Source of the DNA: Ornithobacterium rhinotracheale DSM 15997
GTDB lineage: Bacteria > Bacteroidota > Bacteroidia > Flavobacteriales > Weeksellaceae
NCBI RefSeq assembly: GCF_000265465.1
Contig: NC_018016.1
Coordinates: 501,501 to 565,500 of the forward strand
DNA length: 64,000 bases
Direction of reading: 5' to 3'
Below the pieces are notes generated by a model. That model had not been told where the DNA came from and searched no databases. It was given only the letters and a program-made list of their open reading frames with translations. Shown piece after piece: positions 18,134 through 27,564 of this stretch (its first letter is position 1; each line of letters begins with the position of its first letter). A program made the translations under genes and the position numbers.

Positions 18134-19330
18134 ATGTATAACGATCAATTTAAAGCACATTTACAAAGTACACTCGACCAAATCAAGGACGAGGGTTTGT
18201 ACAAAAGAGAACGCATTATTGTATCTCAACAAGCAGCAGAAATCACTTTAGAAAACGGCTCTAAACTCCTAAATTTCTGTGCAAACAACTATTTAGGCTT
18301 ATCCAATAACCCAAGAGTGATGAAAGCCTCTCAGCAAGCAATAGATTCTCACGGATACGGCATGTCATCGGTAAGATTTATTTGCGGAACTCAAGATATT
18401 CACAAGCAATTAGAAGATAAGATTTCTAAATTTTTAGGCACAGAAGACACAATTTTATATGCAGCCTGTTTTGACGCTAATGGTGGCGTTTTCGAGCCAC
18501 TTTTAACAGCTGAAGATGCCATTATTTCTGATGAGTTAAACCATGCCTCCATCATCGACGGTGTACGCTTATGCAAGGCGATGCGCTACCGCTATAAAAA
18601 CAATAATATGGAGGATTTGGAAGCACAATTAAAGGCTGCAGACGAAGCGGGTGCGCGTTTCAAATTGATTGTAACCGATGGTGTTTTCTCCATGGATGGC
18701 ATCGTGGCGAATTTAAAAGGTGTATGCGATTTAGCTGAAAAATACAATGCACTTGTTATGGTAGACGACTCACACGCAACAGGGTTCATCGGGAAAACTG
18801 GTCGCGGAACACACGAAGCTAATGGCGTGATGGGACGCGTGGACATCATCACTTCCACTTTGGGTAAAGCCTTAGGCGGCGCATTAGGTGGATTCACCTC
18901 TGGTAAAAAAGAAATCATTGATTTGCTAAGACAGCGTTCTCGCCCTTATTTATTCTCCAACTCATTGGCACCTGGAATCGTAGGAGCTGCGATAGAGGTT
19001 TTGGATATGCTTACAGAAGACACTTCTCGCCGCGACAAGGTCATGGAAAATGCCGAATACTTTAGAAAAGAAATGAAAGCTAAAGGTTTTGACATTCCAG
19101 ATGGTGATGCTGCGATTGTGCCAGTGATGCTTTATGATGCTAAACTTTCGCAAGAGATGGCAGATAAACTTTTGGACGAAGGGATTTATGTCATAGGCTT
19201 CTTCTACCCAGTAGTACCAAAAGGAAAAGCAAGAATCCGCGTTCAGCTTTCGGCAGGGCACACCAAAGCGCATTTAGACAAAGCCATTGCTGCGTTTGAA
19301 AAAGTAGGAAAAGAATTAGGCGTAATTTAA
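18134..19330 (+). CDS. kbl: Glycine C-acetyltransferase (2-amino-3-ketobutyrate CoA ligase)
   Basis: Kbl is a PLP enzyme of the alpha-oxoamine synthase family that splits 2-amino-3-oxobutyrate with CoA into glycine and acetyl-CoA, the second step of threonine breakdown. The 398-residue length equals that of the E. coli enzyme. The PLP lysine is Lys245 in [29 protein letters not shown] and VDDSHATGF are family signatures. A threonine dehydrogenase gene is not adjacent. Related enzymes (AONS, serine palmitoyltransferase) are less likely given the RFICGTQ motif. A bidirectional terminator follows. Confidence 0.95.
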   Translation: MYNDQFKAHLQSTLDQIKDEGLYKRERIIVSQQAAEITLENGSKLLNFCANNYLGLSNNPRVMKASQQAIDSHGYGMSSVRFICGTQDIHKQLEDKISKFLGTEDTILYAACFDANGGVFEPLLTAEDAIISDELNHASIIDGVRLCKAMRYRYKNNNMEDLEAQLKAADEAGARFKLIVTDGVFSMDGIVANLKGVCDLAEKYNALVMVDDSHATGFIGKTGRGTHEANGVMGRVDIITSTLGKALGGALGGFTSGKKEIIDLLRQRSRPYLFSNSLAPGIVGAAIEVLDMLTEDTSRRDKVMENAEYFRKEMKAKGFDIPDGDAAIVPVMLYDAKLSQEMADKLLDEGIYVIGFFYPVVPKGKARIRVQLSAGHTKAHLDKAIAAFEKVGKELGVI

Positions 19331-19367
19331 TTTTTAAATAATTTTTAAATCCAAATTCCATAAAAAC

Positions 19368-19401
19368 AAAAACTCCGTTTCGATATCGAAACGGAGTTTT
19401 T
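19368..19401. terminator. Bidirectional terminator between kbl and clpP
   Basis: A perfect 34-bp palindrome centred on GATATC with A/T tracts at both ends, between convergent genes. Confidence 0.92.
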
Positions 19402-19425
19402 TAATTCTATGATAAAAATTTAAGT

Positions 19426-20091
19426 TTAAGCTCTTTTACGCTCAAGCACTTCATCGATCATGCCTTTTTCTTTAGCTTCGTAAGAAGTCATCCAGTAATC
19501 TCTGTCTGATGCTTTTTCCACCCACTCAAAACTTTGCCCTGAATGATTTGCGATGATTTCGTACAATTCTTTTTTCAATTTAAGCATTTCTCTTAAATTA
19601 ATTTCCATATCTGCTGCCACACCTTGTGCGCCACCGCTTGGCTGGTGAATCATCACACGCGCATGCTTCAAAGCAGAACGCTTTCCTTTTTCGCCTGCGC
19701 ACATCAACACCGCTCCCATAGAAGCTGCCATACCAGTACAGATTGTCGCTACATCGGGCTTAATGATTTGCATGGTGTCATAAATTCCAAGCCCAGCATA
19801 CACGCTTCCCCCAGGCGAGTTGATGTACATCTGGATATCCTTGCTCGCATCTACCGATTCCAAGAACAATAGCTGCGCAGTAATAATGTTTGCCACTTGA
19901 TCATCGATTCCTGTTCCCAGGAACAAAATTCTATCCATCATCAAACGAGAGAAAACATCCATTTGCGCAACATTCAACTTGCGCTCTTCTATAATGTATG
20001 GAGTAAGGCTATTTTCGAAATCATGAAGTGTTTGGCTACTGATTCCTTGCCCTTTGACTGCGTATTTTTTAAATTCTTTTCCGAAATCCAT
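19426..20091 (-). CDS. clpP: ATP-dependent Clp protease proteolytic subunit
   Basis: ClpP forms the tetradecameric serine-protease chamber that works with ClpX or ClpA/C ATPases in the cytoplasm. The 221-residue protein has the catalytic triad Ser124 (GMAASMGA), His149 (MIHQPSGG) and Asp198 (SDRDYWM), with the same His-Asp spacing as E. coli. The N-terminal extension before the conserved core is longer than in E. coli, as in other Bacteroidota. No clpX gene is next to it. A -7 box lies at 20148-20155. Confidence 0.98.
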   Translation of the reverse strand: MDFGKEFKKYAVKGQGISSQTLHDFENSLTPYIIEERKLNVAQMDVFSRLMMDRILFLGTGIDDQVANIITAQLLFLESVDASKDIQMYINSPGGSVYAGLGIYDTMQIIKPDVATICTGMAASMGAVLMCAGEKGKRSALKHARVMIHQPSGGAQGVAADMEINLREMLKLKKELYEIIANHSGQSFEWVEKASDRDYWMTSYEAKEKGMIDEVLERKRA

Positions 20092-20147
20092 TATTTCTTT
20101 GGTTTTTAATATTTATAAAATTGTATTTAGCATATTTAATACCAATA

Positions 20148-20155
20148 CAAAATTA
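20148..20155 (-). promoter_or_regulatory. -7 box (TAATTTTG) for clpP
   Basis: TAATTTTG on the minus strand matches TAnnTTTG, 56 nt before the start codon. Confidence 0.5.
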
Positions 20156-20234
20156 ATGTTATTTTGTCAGTTAAAAAAATAGGATTTTTTAGGATTAAAA
20201 TTTAAAATGCCACATCATGCGGTAAATTTAAATT

Positions 20235-21350
20235 TCATCGTAATTTTCTTCCTTTGTTCCACCAGATTAAAAATCCCGTAATCGGCAACAATGCTCCGAT
20301 TAAAGAAAATAGCAGAAAAAGAATTTTATTAAAAGTGCCATACAATTTCCCCATGTGCAAATCGTGAACGGATTTAGCCAAAAACGCATTAAATGCTAAG
20401 TCTTTGATTAATTCTTGTTCCAGCACTTCGCCTGTTTTAGGCGAAAAATAATAAGTGTCGGGCAAGCTTATCGCAGCAAAACCATTTTTATACGCATTTA
20501 CTGCGGTGGCTTTTTCTTCTTGATTAAAGTCCGAAAAGCGCAAAACATCGTATTCATACAAAAGTTGCTGATTGGCTTTTTCTACGATTTGGCTTAAAGT
20601 TAAATTTTCGCCCTGCTCAGGCACTTTGATTTCTGTTTTTTCACGATTAAAGATTTGTGCCCCAATCACAAAACTCGATGCATCTTTCCACCAGCCAAAC
20701 GACCAGCAAAGTCCCGTAACGCCCATTACGAAAAGAAATAACAACGAATATAACCCAAAACTACTGTGAAAATCGTGATTAATCCTTTTCCAATTGGCTT
20801 TCCATTTGATTTTAAATCCTCTTTTATAGTGCTTTAAATTCTTTGGAAACCACACCACAATTCCCGTCACAAGACCTAAAACAAAGAGCAAAGTAACAAT
20901 CCCTATAATCGGACGCCCCGCCTCAATGGGCAAAAGTAGCCAACGGTGCAATTTGAAATTAAACATAAAAAAATCGCTCCCCACAAGCTCTTTGCTATTC
21001 CCTAAAATCTCTGCGGTATAAGGATTTACACACACGCTTTCGGGCTTTCCTTTTTGTTGTTTTTTATCTTTTAGCATAAAAGTGTAGGGTGCTGTTGCTT
21101 GATTATTTAACTCAAAAGAAACCACATTTTTATGGGTTTTTGTTTCAATTTTTTGGATTAATTGTTCGATATTTTGCTTTTCGCCCGATGGATTAATTAC
21201 AAAAACCGACGGGTTCATTGCCTTGACTAAATCCTCTCTAAACACCAAAACACTTCCCGTAAAACAAAGTATAAAAATAAATATTCCAGCAATTAATCCT
21301 GCCCAAAGATGAATTATTCTAAATATTTCGCGTGTTTTCTTCCAATTCAT
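20235..21350 (-). CDS. PepSY-associated transmembrane protein, probably iron-uptake related
   Basis: This 371-residue inner-membrane protein belongs to the PepSY_TM family, often found with siderophore receptors and thought to act in periplasmic reduction or release of iron chelates. A first membrane helix (about 15-37, IFIFILCFTGSVLVF) is followed by a periplasmic PepSY-like region, then helices around 145-165 and 195-215, a second periplasmic part and a last helix near 343-363 (LFLLFSLIGALLPITGFLIWW). Conserved His residues sit in IIHLWAG and SVHDLHMGKLYG. It is not next to a receptor here. Iron regulation is inferred from the family; the promoter region has the AT-rich stretch discussed in the findings. 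Confidence 0.88.
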   Translation of the reverse strand: MNWKKTREIFRIIHLWAGLIAGIFIFILCFTGSVLVFREDLVKAMNPSVFVINPSGEKQNIEQLIQKIETKTHKNVVSFELNNQATAPYTFMLKDKKQQKGKPESVCVNPYTAEILGNSKELVGSDFFMFNFKLHRWLLLPIEAGRPIIGIVTLLFVLGLVTGIVVWFPKNLKHYKRGFKIKWKANWKRINHDFHSSFGLYSLLFLFVMGVTGLCWSFGWWKDASSFVIGAQIFNREKTEIKVPEQGENLTLSQIVEKANQQLLYEYDVLRFSDFNQEEKATAVNAYKNGFAAISLPDTYYFSPKTGEVLEQELIKDLAFNAFLAKSVHDLHMGKLYGTFNKILFLLFSLIGALLPITGFLIWWNKGRKLR

Positions 21351-21376
21351 TTATTTTTATTTTCATGAGTTGTGGA

Positions 21377-21384
21377 CAAATATA
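21377..21384 (-). promoter_or_regulatory. -7 box (TATATTTG) for the PepSY membrane protein gene
   Basis: TATATTTGTCC on the minus strand, preceded by a TAAATAAAAATAAAATAT tract that resembles the one before the DUF4856 gene. Confidence 0.5.
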
Positions 21385-21498
21385 ATATTTTATTTTTATT
21401 TAGAATAAAACCAAATTAAAATAGTTTGAGTTTCGTTTTTATGGTCTTTTAATCAAGAAATTGCCGAAATATTAATTTTATAAATGTCGTGTAACAAG

Positions 21499-21506
21499 TA
21501 TCTTTG
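21499..21506 (+). promoter_or_regulatory. -7 box (TATCTTTG) giving a probably leaderless transcript
   Basis: The box ends 5 nt before the ATG at 21512, so transcription should begin at or next to the start codon. Confidence 0.6.
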
Positions 21507-21511
21507 TACCC

Positions 21512-22039
21512 ATGAGAAAACTACGAGTAGATGAACTAAACCGACTTAGCGTAGAAGATTTTGAAAATGCCCCTAAGATTCCGCTAGTGGTGGTTTTAGA
21601 CAATATAAGAAGTATGCACAATGTGGGAGCTGTTTTCAGAACAGGCGATGCTTTTGTGATTGAAAAACTGGTGCTTTGTGGCATTACCGCGACGCCGCCC
21701 AATAAGGAGATTCGCAAAACTGCCATCGGTGCCACCGAAAGTGTGACTTGGGAATACGAGAAAGAAACCATAGATGCCGTGCAAAAATTAAAAGATGAAG
21801 GCTACAAAATTGTGTGCGTAGAGCAAGTGGAATCTAGCACAGATTTCACGGATTTTGTCCCAGAAAAAGGCGAAAAATACGCATTGATACTTGGGAACGA
21901 AGTTTCGGGTGTGCAACAATCGGTGGTGGACTTGAGCGACATTTGTTTAGAAATTCCACAATCGGGTACTAAGCATTCGCTGAATGTGAGCGTTTGCGCG
22001 GGGATTGTGATGTGGCAATTCTATAAATATTTGAAATAA
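21512..22039 (+). CDS. TrmH/SpoU-family RNA 2'-O-methyltransferase
   Basis: This SPOUT-class enzyme methylates a ribose 2'-OH in tRNA or rRNA using SAM. The 175-residue protein carries the three SpoU motifs: NIRSMHNVGAVFRT (31-44), ILGNEVSGV (126-134) and IPQSGTKHSLNVS (148-160), which form the SAM-binding knot. It lacks the N-terminal substrate domain of RlmB, so it is a minimal TrmH-like enzyme; the target nucleotide is unknown. The start fits the family, and the -7 box ends only 5 nt upstream, which leaves no room for a ribosome-binding site. Confidence 0.9.
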   Translation: MRKLRVDELNRLSVEDFENAPKIPLVVVLDNIRSMHNVGAVFRTGDAFVIEKLVLCGITATPPNKEIRKTAIGATESVTWEYEKETIDAVQKLKDEGYKIVCVEQVESSTDFTDFVPEKGEKYALILGNEVSGVQQSVVDLSDICLEIPQSGTKHSLNVSVCAGIVMWQFYKYLK

Positions 22040-22074
22040 AAAATCGATTTTTAAGCATTTTTTTTAAAAAGAAA

Positions 22075-22105
22075 AAAGCCTTTATCCCAAAAAGATAAAG
22101 GCTTT
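22075..22105 (-). terminator. Terminator of ychF
   Basis: Arms AAAGCCTTTATC (22075-22086) and GATAAAGGCTTT (22094-22105) with T-rich continuation on the minus strand. It may also end the convergent methylase transcript. Confidence 0.85.
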
Positions 22106-22130
22106 AAAATTTATAATTTGCTATATTTTT

Positions 22131-23222
22131 TTAGACATTAAATCTAAAGTGCATCACATCGCCATCTTGCACCACATATTCTTTTCCTTCTATGCTTAAT
22201 TTTCCTGCTTCACGGCATTTAGATTCTGAGCCATATTTTTCGTAATCTTCAAAATGAATTACCTCGGCACGAATAAATCCTTTCTCAAAATCTGAGTGAA
22301 TCACCCCCGCAGCTTGTGGTGCTGTATCTCCTTTGTGAATAGTCCATGCACGCACTTCTTTTACCCCCGCAGTAAAATAAGTTTGAAGTTTTAATAAATC
22401 ATACGCCGCACGAATCAATCGATTGACACCTGGCTCTTCTAAGCCCAATTCGTCTAAGAATAATTGTCGCTCTTCATAAGTTTCAAGCTCCATGATATCA
22501 GCTTCGATTTGTGCCGCAAGCATGATAACAAGGGCATCTTCTTTGGCTGCAAATTCTTTTACTTTTTCTACATACTCGTTGCCTTGTTTCACAGCGGCTT
22601 CGTCCACATTACACACATACAAAACGGGTTTAGCCGTTAATAAATGTAACTCATCAAAAACAGGTTGCTCTGCATCGCTCCACTCAAGCTGGCGAGTATT
22701 CTTTCCTTCTTCTAAACAAGCGTAGCATTTTTCCAAAACTTCTTTTACAAGTGTAGCTTCTTTGTCTCCAGTTCTAGCTGCTTTTTTCGCTTTCTCTAGT
22801 CTTTTCTCAATGGTTTCTAGATCCTTTAATTGCAATTCTAAATCTATGATTTCCTTGTCGCGAATTGGATCGATACTTCCTTCGACATGGGTGATGTTCC
22901 CGTTGTCAAAACAACGCAGAACATGAATTATGGCTTGGCATTCTCTAATATTTGCCAAAAACTGGTTTCCCAACCCTTCTCCTTTGCTCGCTCCTTTTAC
23001 CAATCCTGCAATGTCCACGATTTCCACCACGGCAGTCTGTACTCTTTCTGGGTTTACTAATTTCTCAAGCACAGCAAGTCTTGGGTCTGGCACTTGCACA
23101 GTTCCCAAGTTTGGCTCGATGGTACAAAACGGATAGTTGGCTGATTGTGCCTTGGCACTTGATAAGCTATTAAATAAAGTTGATTTCCCGACATTGGGCA
23201 AACCTACAATTCCACATTTCAT
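22131..23222 (-). CDS. ychF: Redox-regulated ATPase YchF (Obg/OLA1 family)
   Basis: YchF is a ribosome-associated P-loop ATPase of the Obg family linked to stress and translation. The 363-residue protein has the P-loop GLPNVGKST (7-15), G3 DIAGLVKGASKGEG and the altered G4 NVDE. The loss of the NKxD motif explains its preference for ATP over GTP. A coiled-coil domain follows (about 120-200), and a C-terminal TGS domain ends VVQDGDVMHFRFNV. The length is canonical. Confidence 0.97.
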   Translation of the reverse strand: MKCGIVGLPNVGKSTLFNSLSSAKAQSANYPFCTIEPNLGTVQVPDPRLAVLEKLVNPERVQTAVVEIVDIAGLVKGASKGEGLGNQFLANIRECQAIIHVLRCFDNGNITHVEGSIDPIRDKEIIDLELQLKDLETIEKRLEKAKKAARTGDKEATLVKEVLEKCYACLEEGKNTRQLEWSDAEQPVFDELHLLTAKPVLYVCNVDEAAVKQGNEYVEKVKEFAAKEDALVIMLAAQIEADIMELETYEERQLFLDELGLEEPGVNRLIRAAYDLLKLQTYFTAGVKEVRAWTIHKGDTAPQAAGVIHSDFEKGFIRAEVIHFEDYEKYGSESKCREAGKLSIEGKEYVVQDGDVMHFRFNV

Positions 23223-23250
23223 ATACTGTAAGACTTAAAAATTTGAAGGG

Positions 23251-23258
23251 CAAATATA
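23251..23258 (-). promoter_or_regulatory. -7 box (TATATTTG) for ychF
   Basis: TATATTTG on the minus strand, 28 nt before the start codon. No -33 match. Confidence 0.45.
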
Positions 23259-23420
23259 CAACTAAATGCTGAACTTAGACACATTTTAAAATAATGCTGT
23301 TTTTCAATTATTTAAAAATAAAAATGTATAATTGCATAATCAATCATTTTTTATCTTTAGGTTTAATAAAGCAGAGGATAAATGCCTTTAAATATTCTGA
23401 AAAATAAATTTATAAAACGA

Positions 23421-25844
23421 ATGAAAAAATACGCTTGGCTACTCTTTCTATTTTGTGTGAGTGTTTTTGCACAAAATGTGCATATCAAAGGGAATTTGCA
23501 CGATGCAGAGAATTTCCCGATTCCTTATGCACACATTACTTTTGAAAACATTAAAGATGATAAAATCTTTAAAGAAACCTACACTGAATCCAACGGAGAA
23601 TTTAGCATTGAAATTCCAGCGGGCACTTATGAAATGAGCATTCAGCCCGTGAATGGTGGCTTGATTAAGCGTGAAAAAATCTTTAATAAAGATACCGATT
23701 TTGGAATTATTCAAATTGAAGCCAAAAGCATTTCGCTTTCGGAAGTAAATGCCGTGGGTAGCAAGCCGCTGTATCGTTTGGAGCTCGACAAGCGTGTGTA
23801 TGACATGGAACGCGACCCGAGTGTGCGCGGTGCCAGTATTTCAGACGCGCTGAACAATGTGCCATCTATTCAAGTGGATACCGACGGGACGATTTCGCTT
23901 AGAGGAAATACGAATTTGCGTGTTTTGATCGATGGCAAGCCATCTGCCATGACAGGAATCTCTAATGTGGCTGATGCCTTGAAAAATCTCCCCGCCGAAT
24001 CGGTGCAACGCGTAGAGGTGATTACCAATCCTAGCGCAAGATACGACGCAGAAGGCACCGCAGGAATCATCAATATTATTATGAAAAAGGGTTCAAATAT
24101 TGGTTTTAATGCTAATTTCAACACCACCCTGGGAATCCCTGAGCAAGAGAGCTTTAGTGCTAATATGAATTTTAAAACCAAAAAATGGAATTTCTTTATT
24201 AATCCCAACATTCGCCACAGCAATTATGCAGGAAAGAGAAGTTTTAACAATGCCTTTTTCGATACAGCGGGCAAGGTGAAAAGTCGTGAAACGCAAAATG
24301 GAGAAACGCAAAGAAAGCGTTTTTCTACGGGCGTAAATCTAGGCGTGGAACATTATATTTCAGACAAAACAAGCGTTACACTTTCTGGAAACTTCAATTA
24401 TAGAGAGGGCGATAATCTAAGCACGCTCAACTACAACAGCTACGCCTACGATGAATTGGTGGGCAAACGCAAAAGAATCACCACTGAGCGAGCTTTTGAC
24501 CGCTCGGTAGAAGGCGTTTTTAGCTTAAAACATGAATTTAACGACAAAGGGCACGAGCTGAATTTTGTAGCCACTTCGTCGTATAGCCCCGACAATGCTC
24601 GTTCCAACATTCAAGCGATTACAGAGCTTGGCACTCAGCCAAATTTAAGCCAACGAAGTTTTAACCCTGAAAGTAGCACAAGAAATTTATTGAAACTGGA
24701 TTATGTATTGCCTTTGCAAGAAAAGGCGAGATTTGAGTTTGGCTACAAGGGCGAATGGCAAAGCAACACGAGCGATTATGCGGTGCAAAATTTGGACAGC
24801 GACATTTGGATTACTAAAAAGGGTTTTGCCGATGTTTTGGATTATGACCAAAACATTCAAGCGGTGTATTCGCAATACGGGAATAAACACGGGCGTTTTT
24901 CTTACTTATTTGGGCTACGCATGGAGCATTCAGATATAAAAATTGCTTCTAAAAATGCGAATAAGAAAAATAACAAAAATTATTCCAGCTGGTTTCCTTC
25001 GGCAAGTTTAAATTATAGTCTAGACGATAAAGAAAACAACCAAATTCAGATTACTTATAGCCGAAGAATCCGTAGACCGATGGGGCGATTTTTAAGTCCG
25101 TTTAATAATTATTCAGACGACCGAAATGTCTTTATCGGGAATCCAGATTTAGACCCTACTTTTAGCGATGCCTACGAGCTTTCCTACATTACACAAATCG
25201 GGAAAGTGAGCATCACGCCGAGTGTTTATTACAGGCATTCAAAAGATGAAATTAATGTGTTTAGACGCCGTGCAGAAATCGATGGCAACCAAACATTCAT
25301 CACGCAACCCATCAATGCAGGAAGCCAAAACAGCTATGGAATGGAATTTATCGTTTCGGCTCCTTTGGCTAAATGGTGGCGAATGTTTAGTAATTTTAAT
25401 TTTTATAAATATAAAATGGACGCAATCTACCACGATCCGCTTTCACAAAAAGCCTATGATTTAAGCCGTGACGCGTTCAACTGGTCGGGCAGAATATCCA
25501 ATAATTTAAAACTACCTGGCAAAATCGAAACGCAATTAAGTGCTTTCTACTACGGTCCTGTGAGAAGTGAGCAATCTAAGTCTAAGGCGATGTATGGCAT
25601 AGATTTAGGCATGAGCAAAGATGTGCTAAAAGGCAACGGAACGCTCACGCTCAATGTGCGAGATATTTTAAATTCTAGAAAAAGACGGGTAGAAAATTAC
25701 GGCGAGGATTATTTCTCTGAAATGGAAATGCAGTGGCGTCCCAGAAGTATGAGCCTGAGCTTCTCCTACCGAATCAATCAGAAAAAGAAACGAGAGCGTG
25801 GCAATCGTGAAGATATGGGGGGCGATGAAATGATGGAATTTTAA
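23421..25844 (+). CDS. TonB-dependent receptor with carboxypeptidase-like N-terminal domain
   Basis: This outer-membrane transporter or receptor has about 807 residues. I use ATG at 23421, because it directly begins a signal peptide (MKKYAWLLFLFCVSVFAQ); an upstream in-frame ATG at 23382 adds 13 charged residues. The mature protein has a carboxypeptidase-regulatory-like domain (to about 90), a TonB plug with SLRGNTNLRVLIDGKPSA, and a beta-barrel of the OMP_b-brl_3 type ending in a Lys/Arg/Glu-rich tail. It lacks the SusC hallmark and a SusD partner. The substrate is unknown; the family often carries peptides or metals. Confidence 0.92.
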   Translation: MKKYAWLLFLFCVSVFAQNVHIKGNLHDAENFPIPYAHITFENIKDDKIFKETYTESNGEFSIEIPAGTYEMSIQPVNGGLIKREKIFNKDTDFGIIQIEAKSISLSEVNAVGSKPLYRLELDKRVYDMERDPSVRGASISDALNNVPSIQVDTDGTISLRGNTNLRVLIDGKPSAMTGISNVADALKNLPAESVQRVEVITNPSARYDAEGTAGIINIIMKKGSNIGFNANFNTTLGIPEQESFSANMNFKTKKWNFFINPNIRHSNYAGKRSFNNAFFDTAGKVKSRETQNGETQRKRFSTGVNLGVEHYISDKTSVTLSGNFNYREGDNLSTLNYNSYAYDELVGKRKRITTERAFDRSVEGVFSLKHEFNDKGHELNFVATSSYSPDNARSNIQAITELGTQPNLSQRSFNPESSTRNLLKLDYVLPLQEKARFEFGYKGEWQSNTSDYAVQNLDSDIWITKKGFADVLDYDQNIQAVYSQYGNKHGRFSYLFGLRMEHSDIKIASKNANKKNNKNYSSWFPSASLNYSLDDKENNQIQITYSRRIRRPMGRFLSPFNNYSDDRNVFIGNPDLDPTFSDAYELSYITQIGKVSITPSVYYRHSKDEINVFRRRAEIDGNQTFITQPINAGSQNSYGMEFIVSAPLAKWWRMFSNFNFYKYKMDAIYHDPLSQKAYDLSRDAFNWSGRISNNLKLPGKIETQLSAFYYGPVRSEQSKSKAMYGIDLGMSKDVLKGNGTLTLNVRDILNSRKRRVENYGEDYFSEMEMQWRPRSMSLSFSYRINQKKKRERGNREDMGGDEMMEF

Positions 25845-25868
25845 TTGCTGATTTTCTGTATTATTTCA

Positions 25869-25876
25869 TAACTTTG
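25869..25876 (+). promoter_or_regulatory. -7 box (TAACTTTG) for the 55-residue membrane protein
   Basis: TAACTTTG ends 20 nt before the ATG at 25897. A TTG lies 21 bp upstream. Confidence 0.5.
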
Positions 25877-25896
25877 ACAGATAATTTTTTTAAGAC

Positions 25897-26064
25897 ATGA
25901 AAACAATAGACACCGCTTTTTTGCAATCCAACGGCACCAATTGGGAATTTATGGATTGGCTCGCGAGTATAGATAATCTTTGGATGTTTGTGCTCCTTAT
26001 CGTATTTATCTATGTAGTGATTAAATTCTTTCAAAATAAAAGGAAAGAACGAAACAGATTGTAA
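25897..26064 (+). CDS. Small membrane protein, 55 residues, unknown function
   Basis: ATG at 25897 and TAA at 26062-26064 bracket a 55-codon frame. It encodes a soluble N-terminus (MKTIDTAFLQSNG), one strong membrane helix (about residues 29-44, WMFVLLIVFIYVVIKFF) and a basic tail KRKERNR. That layout is typical of a real single-pass protein with a cytoplasmic C-terminus. It has its own -7 box and is followed by a terminator, which supports expression. No family recognised. Confidence 0.7.
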   Translation: MKTIDTAFLQSNGTNWEFMDWLASIDNLWMFVLLIVFIYVVIKFFQNKRKERNRL

Positions 26065-26081
26065 ACTGTTTTTTTAGACAT

Positions 26082-26109
26082 AAAAAAATCCGCTAAAAAA
26101 GCGGATTTT
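26082..26109. terminator. Bidirectional terminator between the small membrane protein gene and der
   Basis: Arms AAAATCCGCT (26085-26094) and AGCGGATTTT (26100-26109) with A and T tracts on both sides. Confidence 0.9.
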
Positions 26110-26118
26110 TTATTTTTA

Positions 26119-27429
26119 TTATTTCTGTCTGAAATGCACTTGAATCGGCACGCCAGAGAAATCAAAATGTTTTCTCAGTTGATTTTCCACAAAACGCTTA
26201 TACGGCTCTTTCACATATTGTGGCAAATTCGCGAATAAGGCAAATTGTGGCGTATTAGTCGGTAATTGTGTAATATATTTAATCTTGATATATTTTCCTT
26301 TGGTGGCAGGTGGCGGAGTAGCTTTTACGATAGGTAATAAAATATCGTTTAGCTGACTGGTTTTTACTCTGCGTTTGCGATTCTCATACACACGCACTGC
26401 AGTTTCCACCGCTTTATGAATTCTTTGTTTAGTTAATGCTGAAATGAACAAAATCGGCACATCGGTAAATGGTGCAATTCTTAATTTTATCGCCGCTTCC
26501 ATTTCTTTCATGGTATTGGTTTCCTTTTCCACCGCGTCCCATTTATTGACTAAAATTAAAATTCCTTTTCGGTTTTTTTGAGCTAAATTAAAGATCTTCA
26601 TGTCTTGAGACTCAATACCTCGCTCGGCATCAATCATCAAAATCACGACATCGCAATCCTCAATCGCACGAATGGAACGCATCACGGAATAAAATTCTAA
26701 ATCCTCTTCTACTTTATTTTTCTTGCGCATTCCTGCAGTGTCGATCAACACAAATTCTTGCCCAAATTTTGAATATAGCGTTTCGATAGAATCACGCGTA
26801 GTCCCCGCAATATCGGTTACGATGTTTCGCTCCTCGCCCAAAAGTGCATTGGTGAATGTTGATTTTCCGACATTCGGTCTACCTGCAATCGTGATTTTTG
26901 GCAAACCTTCAAACGGATCCTTGTGCTCATCGTTTGGCAAAGCTTCTACAATCGCATCGAGCAAATCACCTGTTCCTCCTCCACTTGCCGCAGAAATGGT
27001 GTAATATTTCTCGAAACCTAATTCATAGAACTCTACTGCGTCCATGATATTTTTGTTGCTGTCTACCTTGTTCACAGCCAAGAAAACAGGTTTATCGGTA
27101 GTTTGTTGTAGCAACAAAGCCACACGCTTGTCCATATCTGTCACACCGATTTGGTTATCCACCACAAAAACGATGATGCTCGCCTCCTCGATAGCTAATT
27201 CTACTTGCTTTCTGATTTCTCCTTCAAATGCGTCGTCCGATCCTTCGATGTATCCGCCTGTATCAATCACGGTGAATTCCTTCCCGTTCCAGTCAGACTT
27301 ACCATAGTGGCGATCTCGGGTAACACCAGACACGCTATCTACAATCGCCTCGCGGCGTTGCAATAACCTATTAAACAAAGTGGATTTCCCTACATTGGGT
27401 CTCCCAACGATTGCTACAATATTTGCCAT
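26119..27429 (-). CDS. der: Ribosome-assembly GTPase Der (EngA)
   Basis: Der is the essential tandem-GTPase that matures the 50S subunit. I start at ATG 27429 (MANIVAIVG); a TTG two codons upstream is unnecessary. The protein has 436 residues. GTPase 1 has a P-loop GRPNVGKST (9-17), DTGG and NKVD. GTPase 2 has a second GRPNVGKST (183-191), DTAG and NKWD. The C-terminal KH-like domain ends PIQVHFRQK. A -7 box (27443-27450) gives a leader of only a few nucleotides. Confidence 0.98.
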   Translation of the reverse strand: MANIVAIVGRPNVGKSTLFNRLLQRREAIVDSVSGVTRDRHYGKSDWNGKEFTVIDTGGYIEGSDDAFEGEIRKQVELAIEEASIIVFVVDNQIGVTDMDKRVALLLQQTTDKPVFLAVNKVDSNKNIMDAVEFYELGFEKYYTISAASGGGTGDLLDAIVEALPNDEHKDPFEGLPKITIAGRPNVGKSTFTNALLGEERNIVTDIAGTTRDSIETLYSKFGQEFVLIDTAGMRKKNKVEEDLEFYSVMRSIRAIEDCDVVILMIDAERGIESQDMKIFNLAQKNRKGILILVNKWDAVEKETNTMKEMEAAIKLRIAPFTDVPILFISALTKQRIHKAVETAVRVYENRKRRVKTSQLNDILLPIVKATPPPATKGKYIKIKYITQLPTNTPQFALFANLPQYVKEPYKRFVENQLRKHFDFSGVPIQVHFRQK

Positions 27430-27442
27430 ATTCAAATTTTTG

Positions 27443-27450
27443 CAAAGTTA
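27443..27450 (-). promoter_or_regulatory. -7 box (TAACTTTG) for der
   Basis: TAACTTTG on the minus strand ends 13 nt before the chosen ATG. Confidence 0.55.
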
Positions 27451-27505
27451 CATATTTTTTTACACTTAGAGATTCTCTCTATTTATTTCAAATTTCACTA
27501 AACTA

Positions 27506-27541
27506 AAAAATCGCTATAAGCCTAAACTCACAGCGATTTTT
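27506..27541 (-). terminator. Terminator of the DUF4856 lipoprotein gene
   Basis: Arms AAAAATCGCT (27506-27515) and AGCGATTTTT (27532-27541) with a T run on the minus strand. Confidence 0.82.
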
Positions 27542-27564
27542 CTTAGATAAATGCCTATTTATGA

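Noticed and set aside
23382-23420. Upstream start of the TonB receptor
   Set aside because: Adds 13 residues before an otherwise typical signal peptide; an AGAGGA-like stretch before it keeps it possible but less likely.
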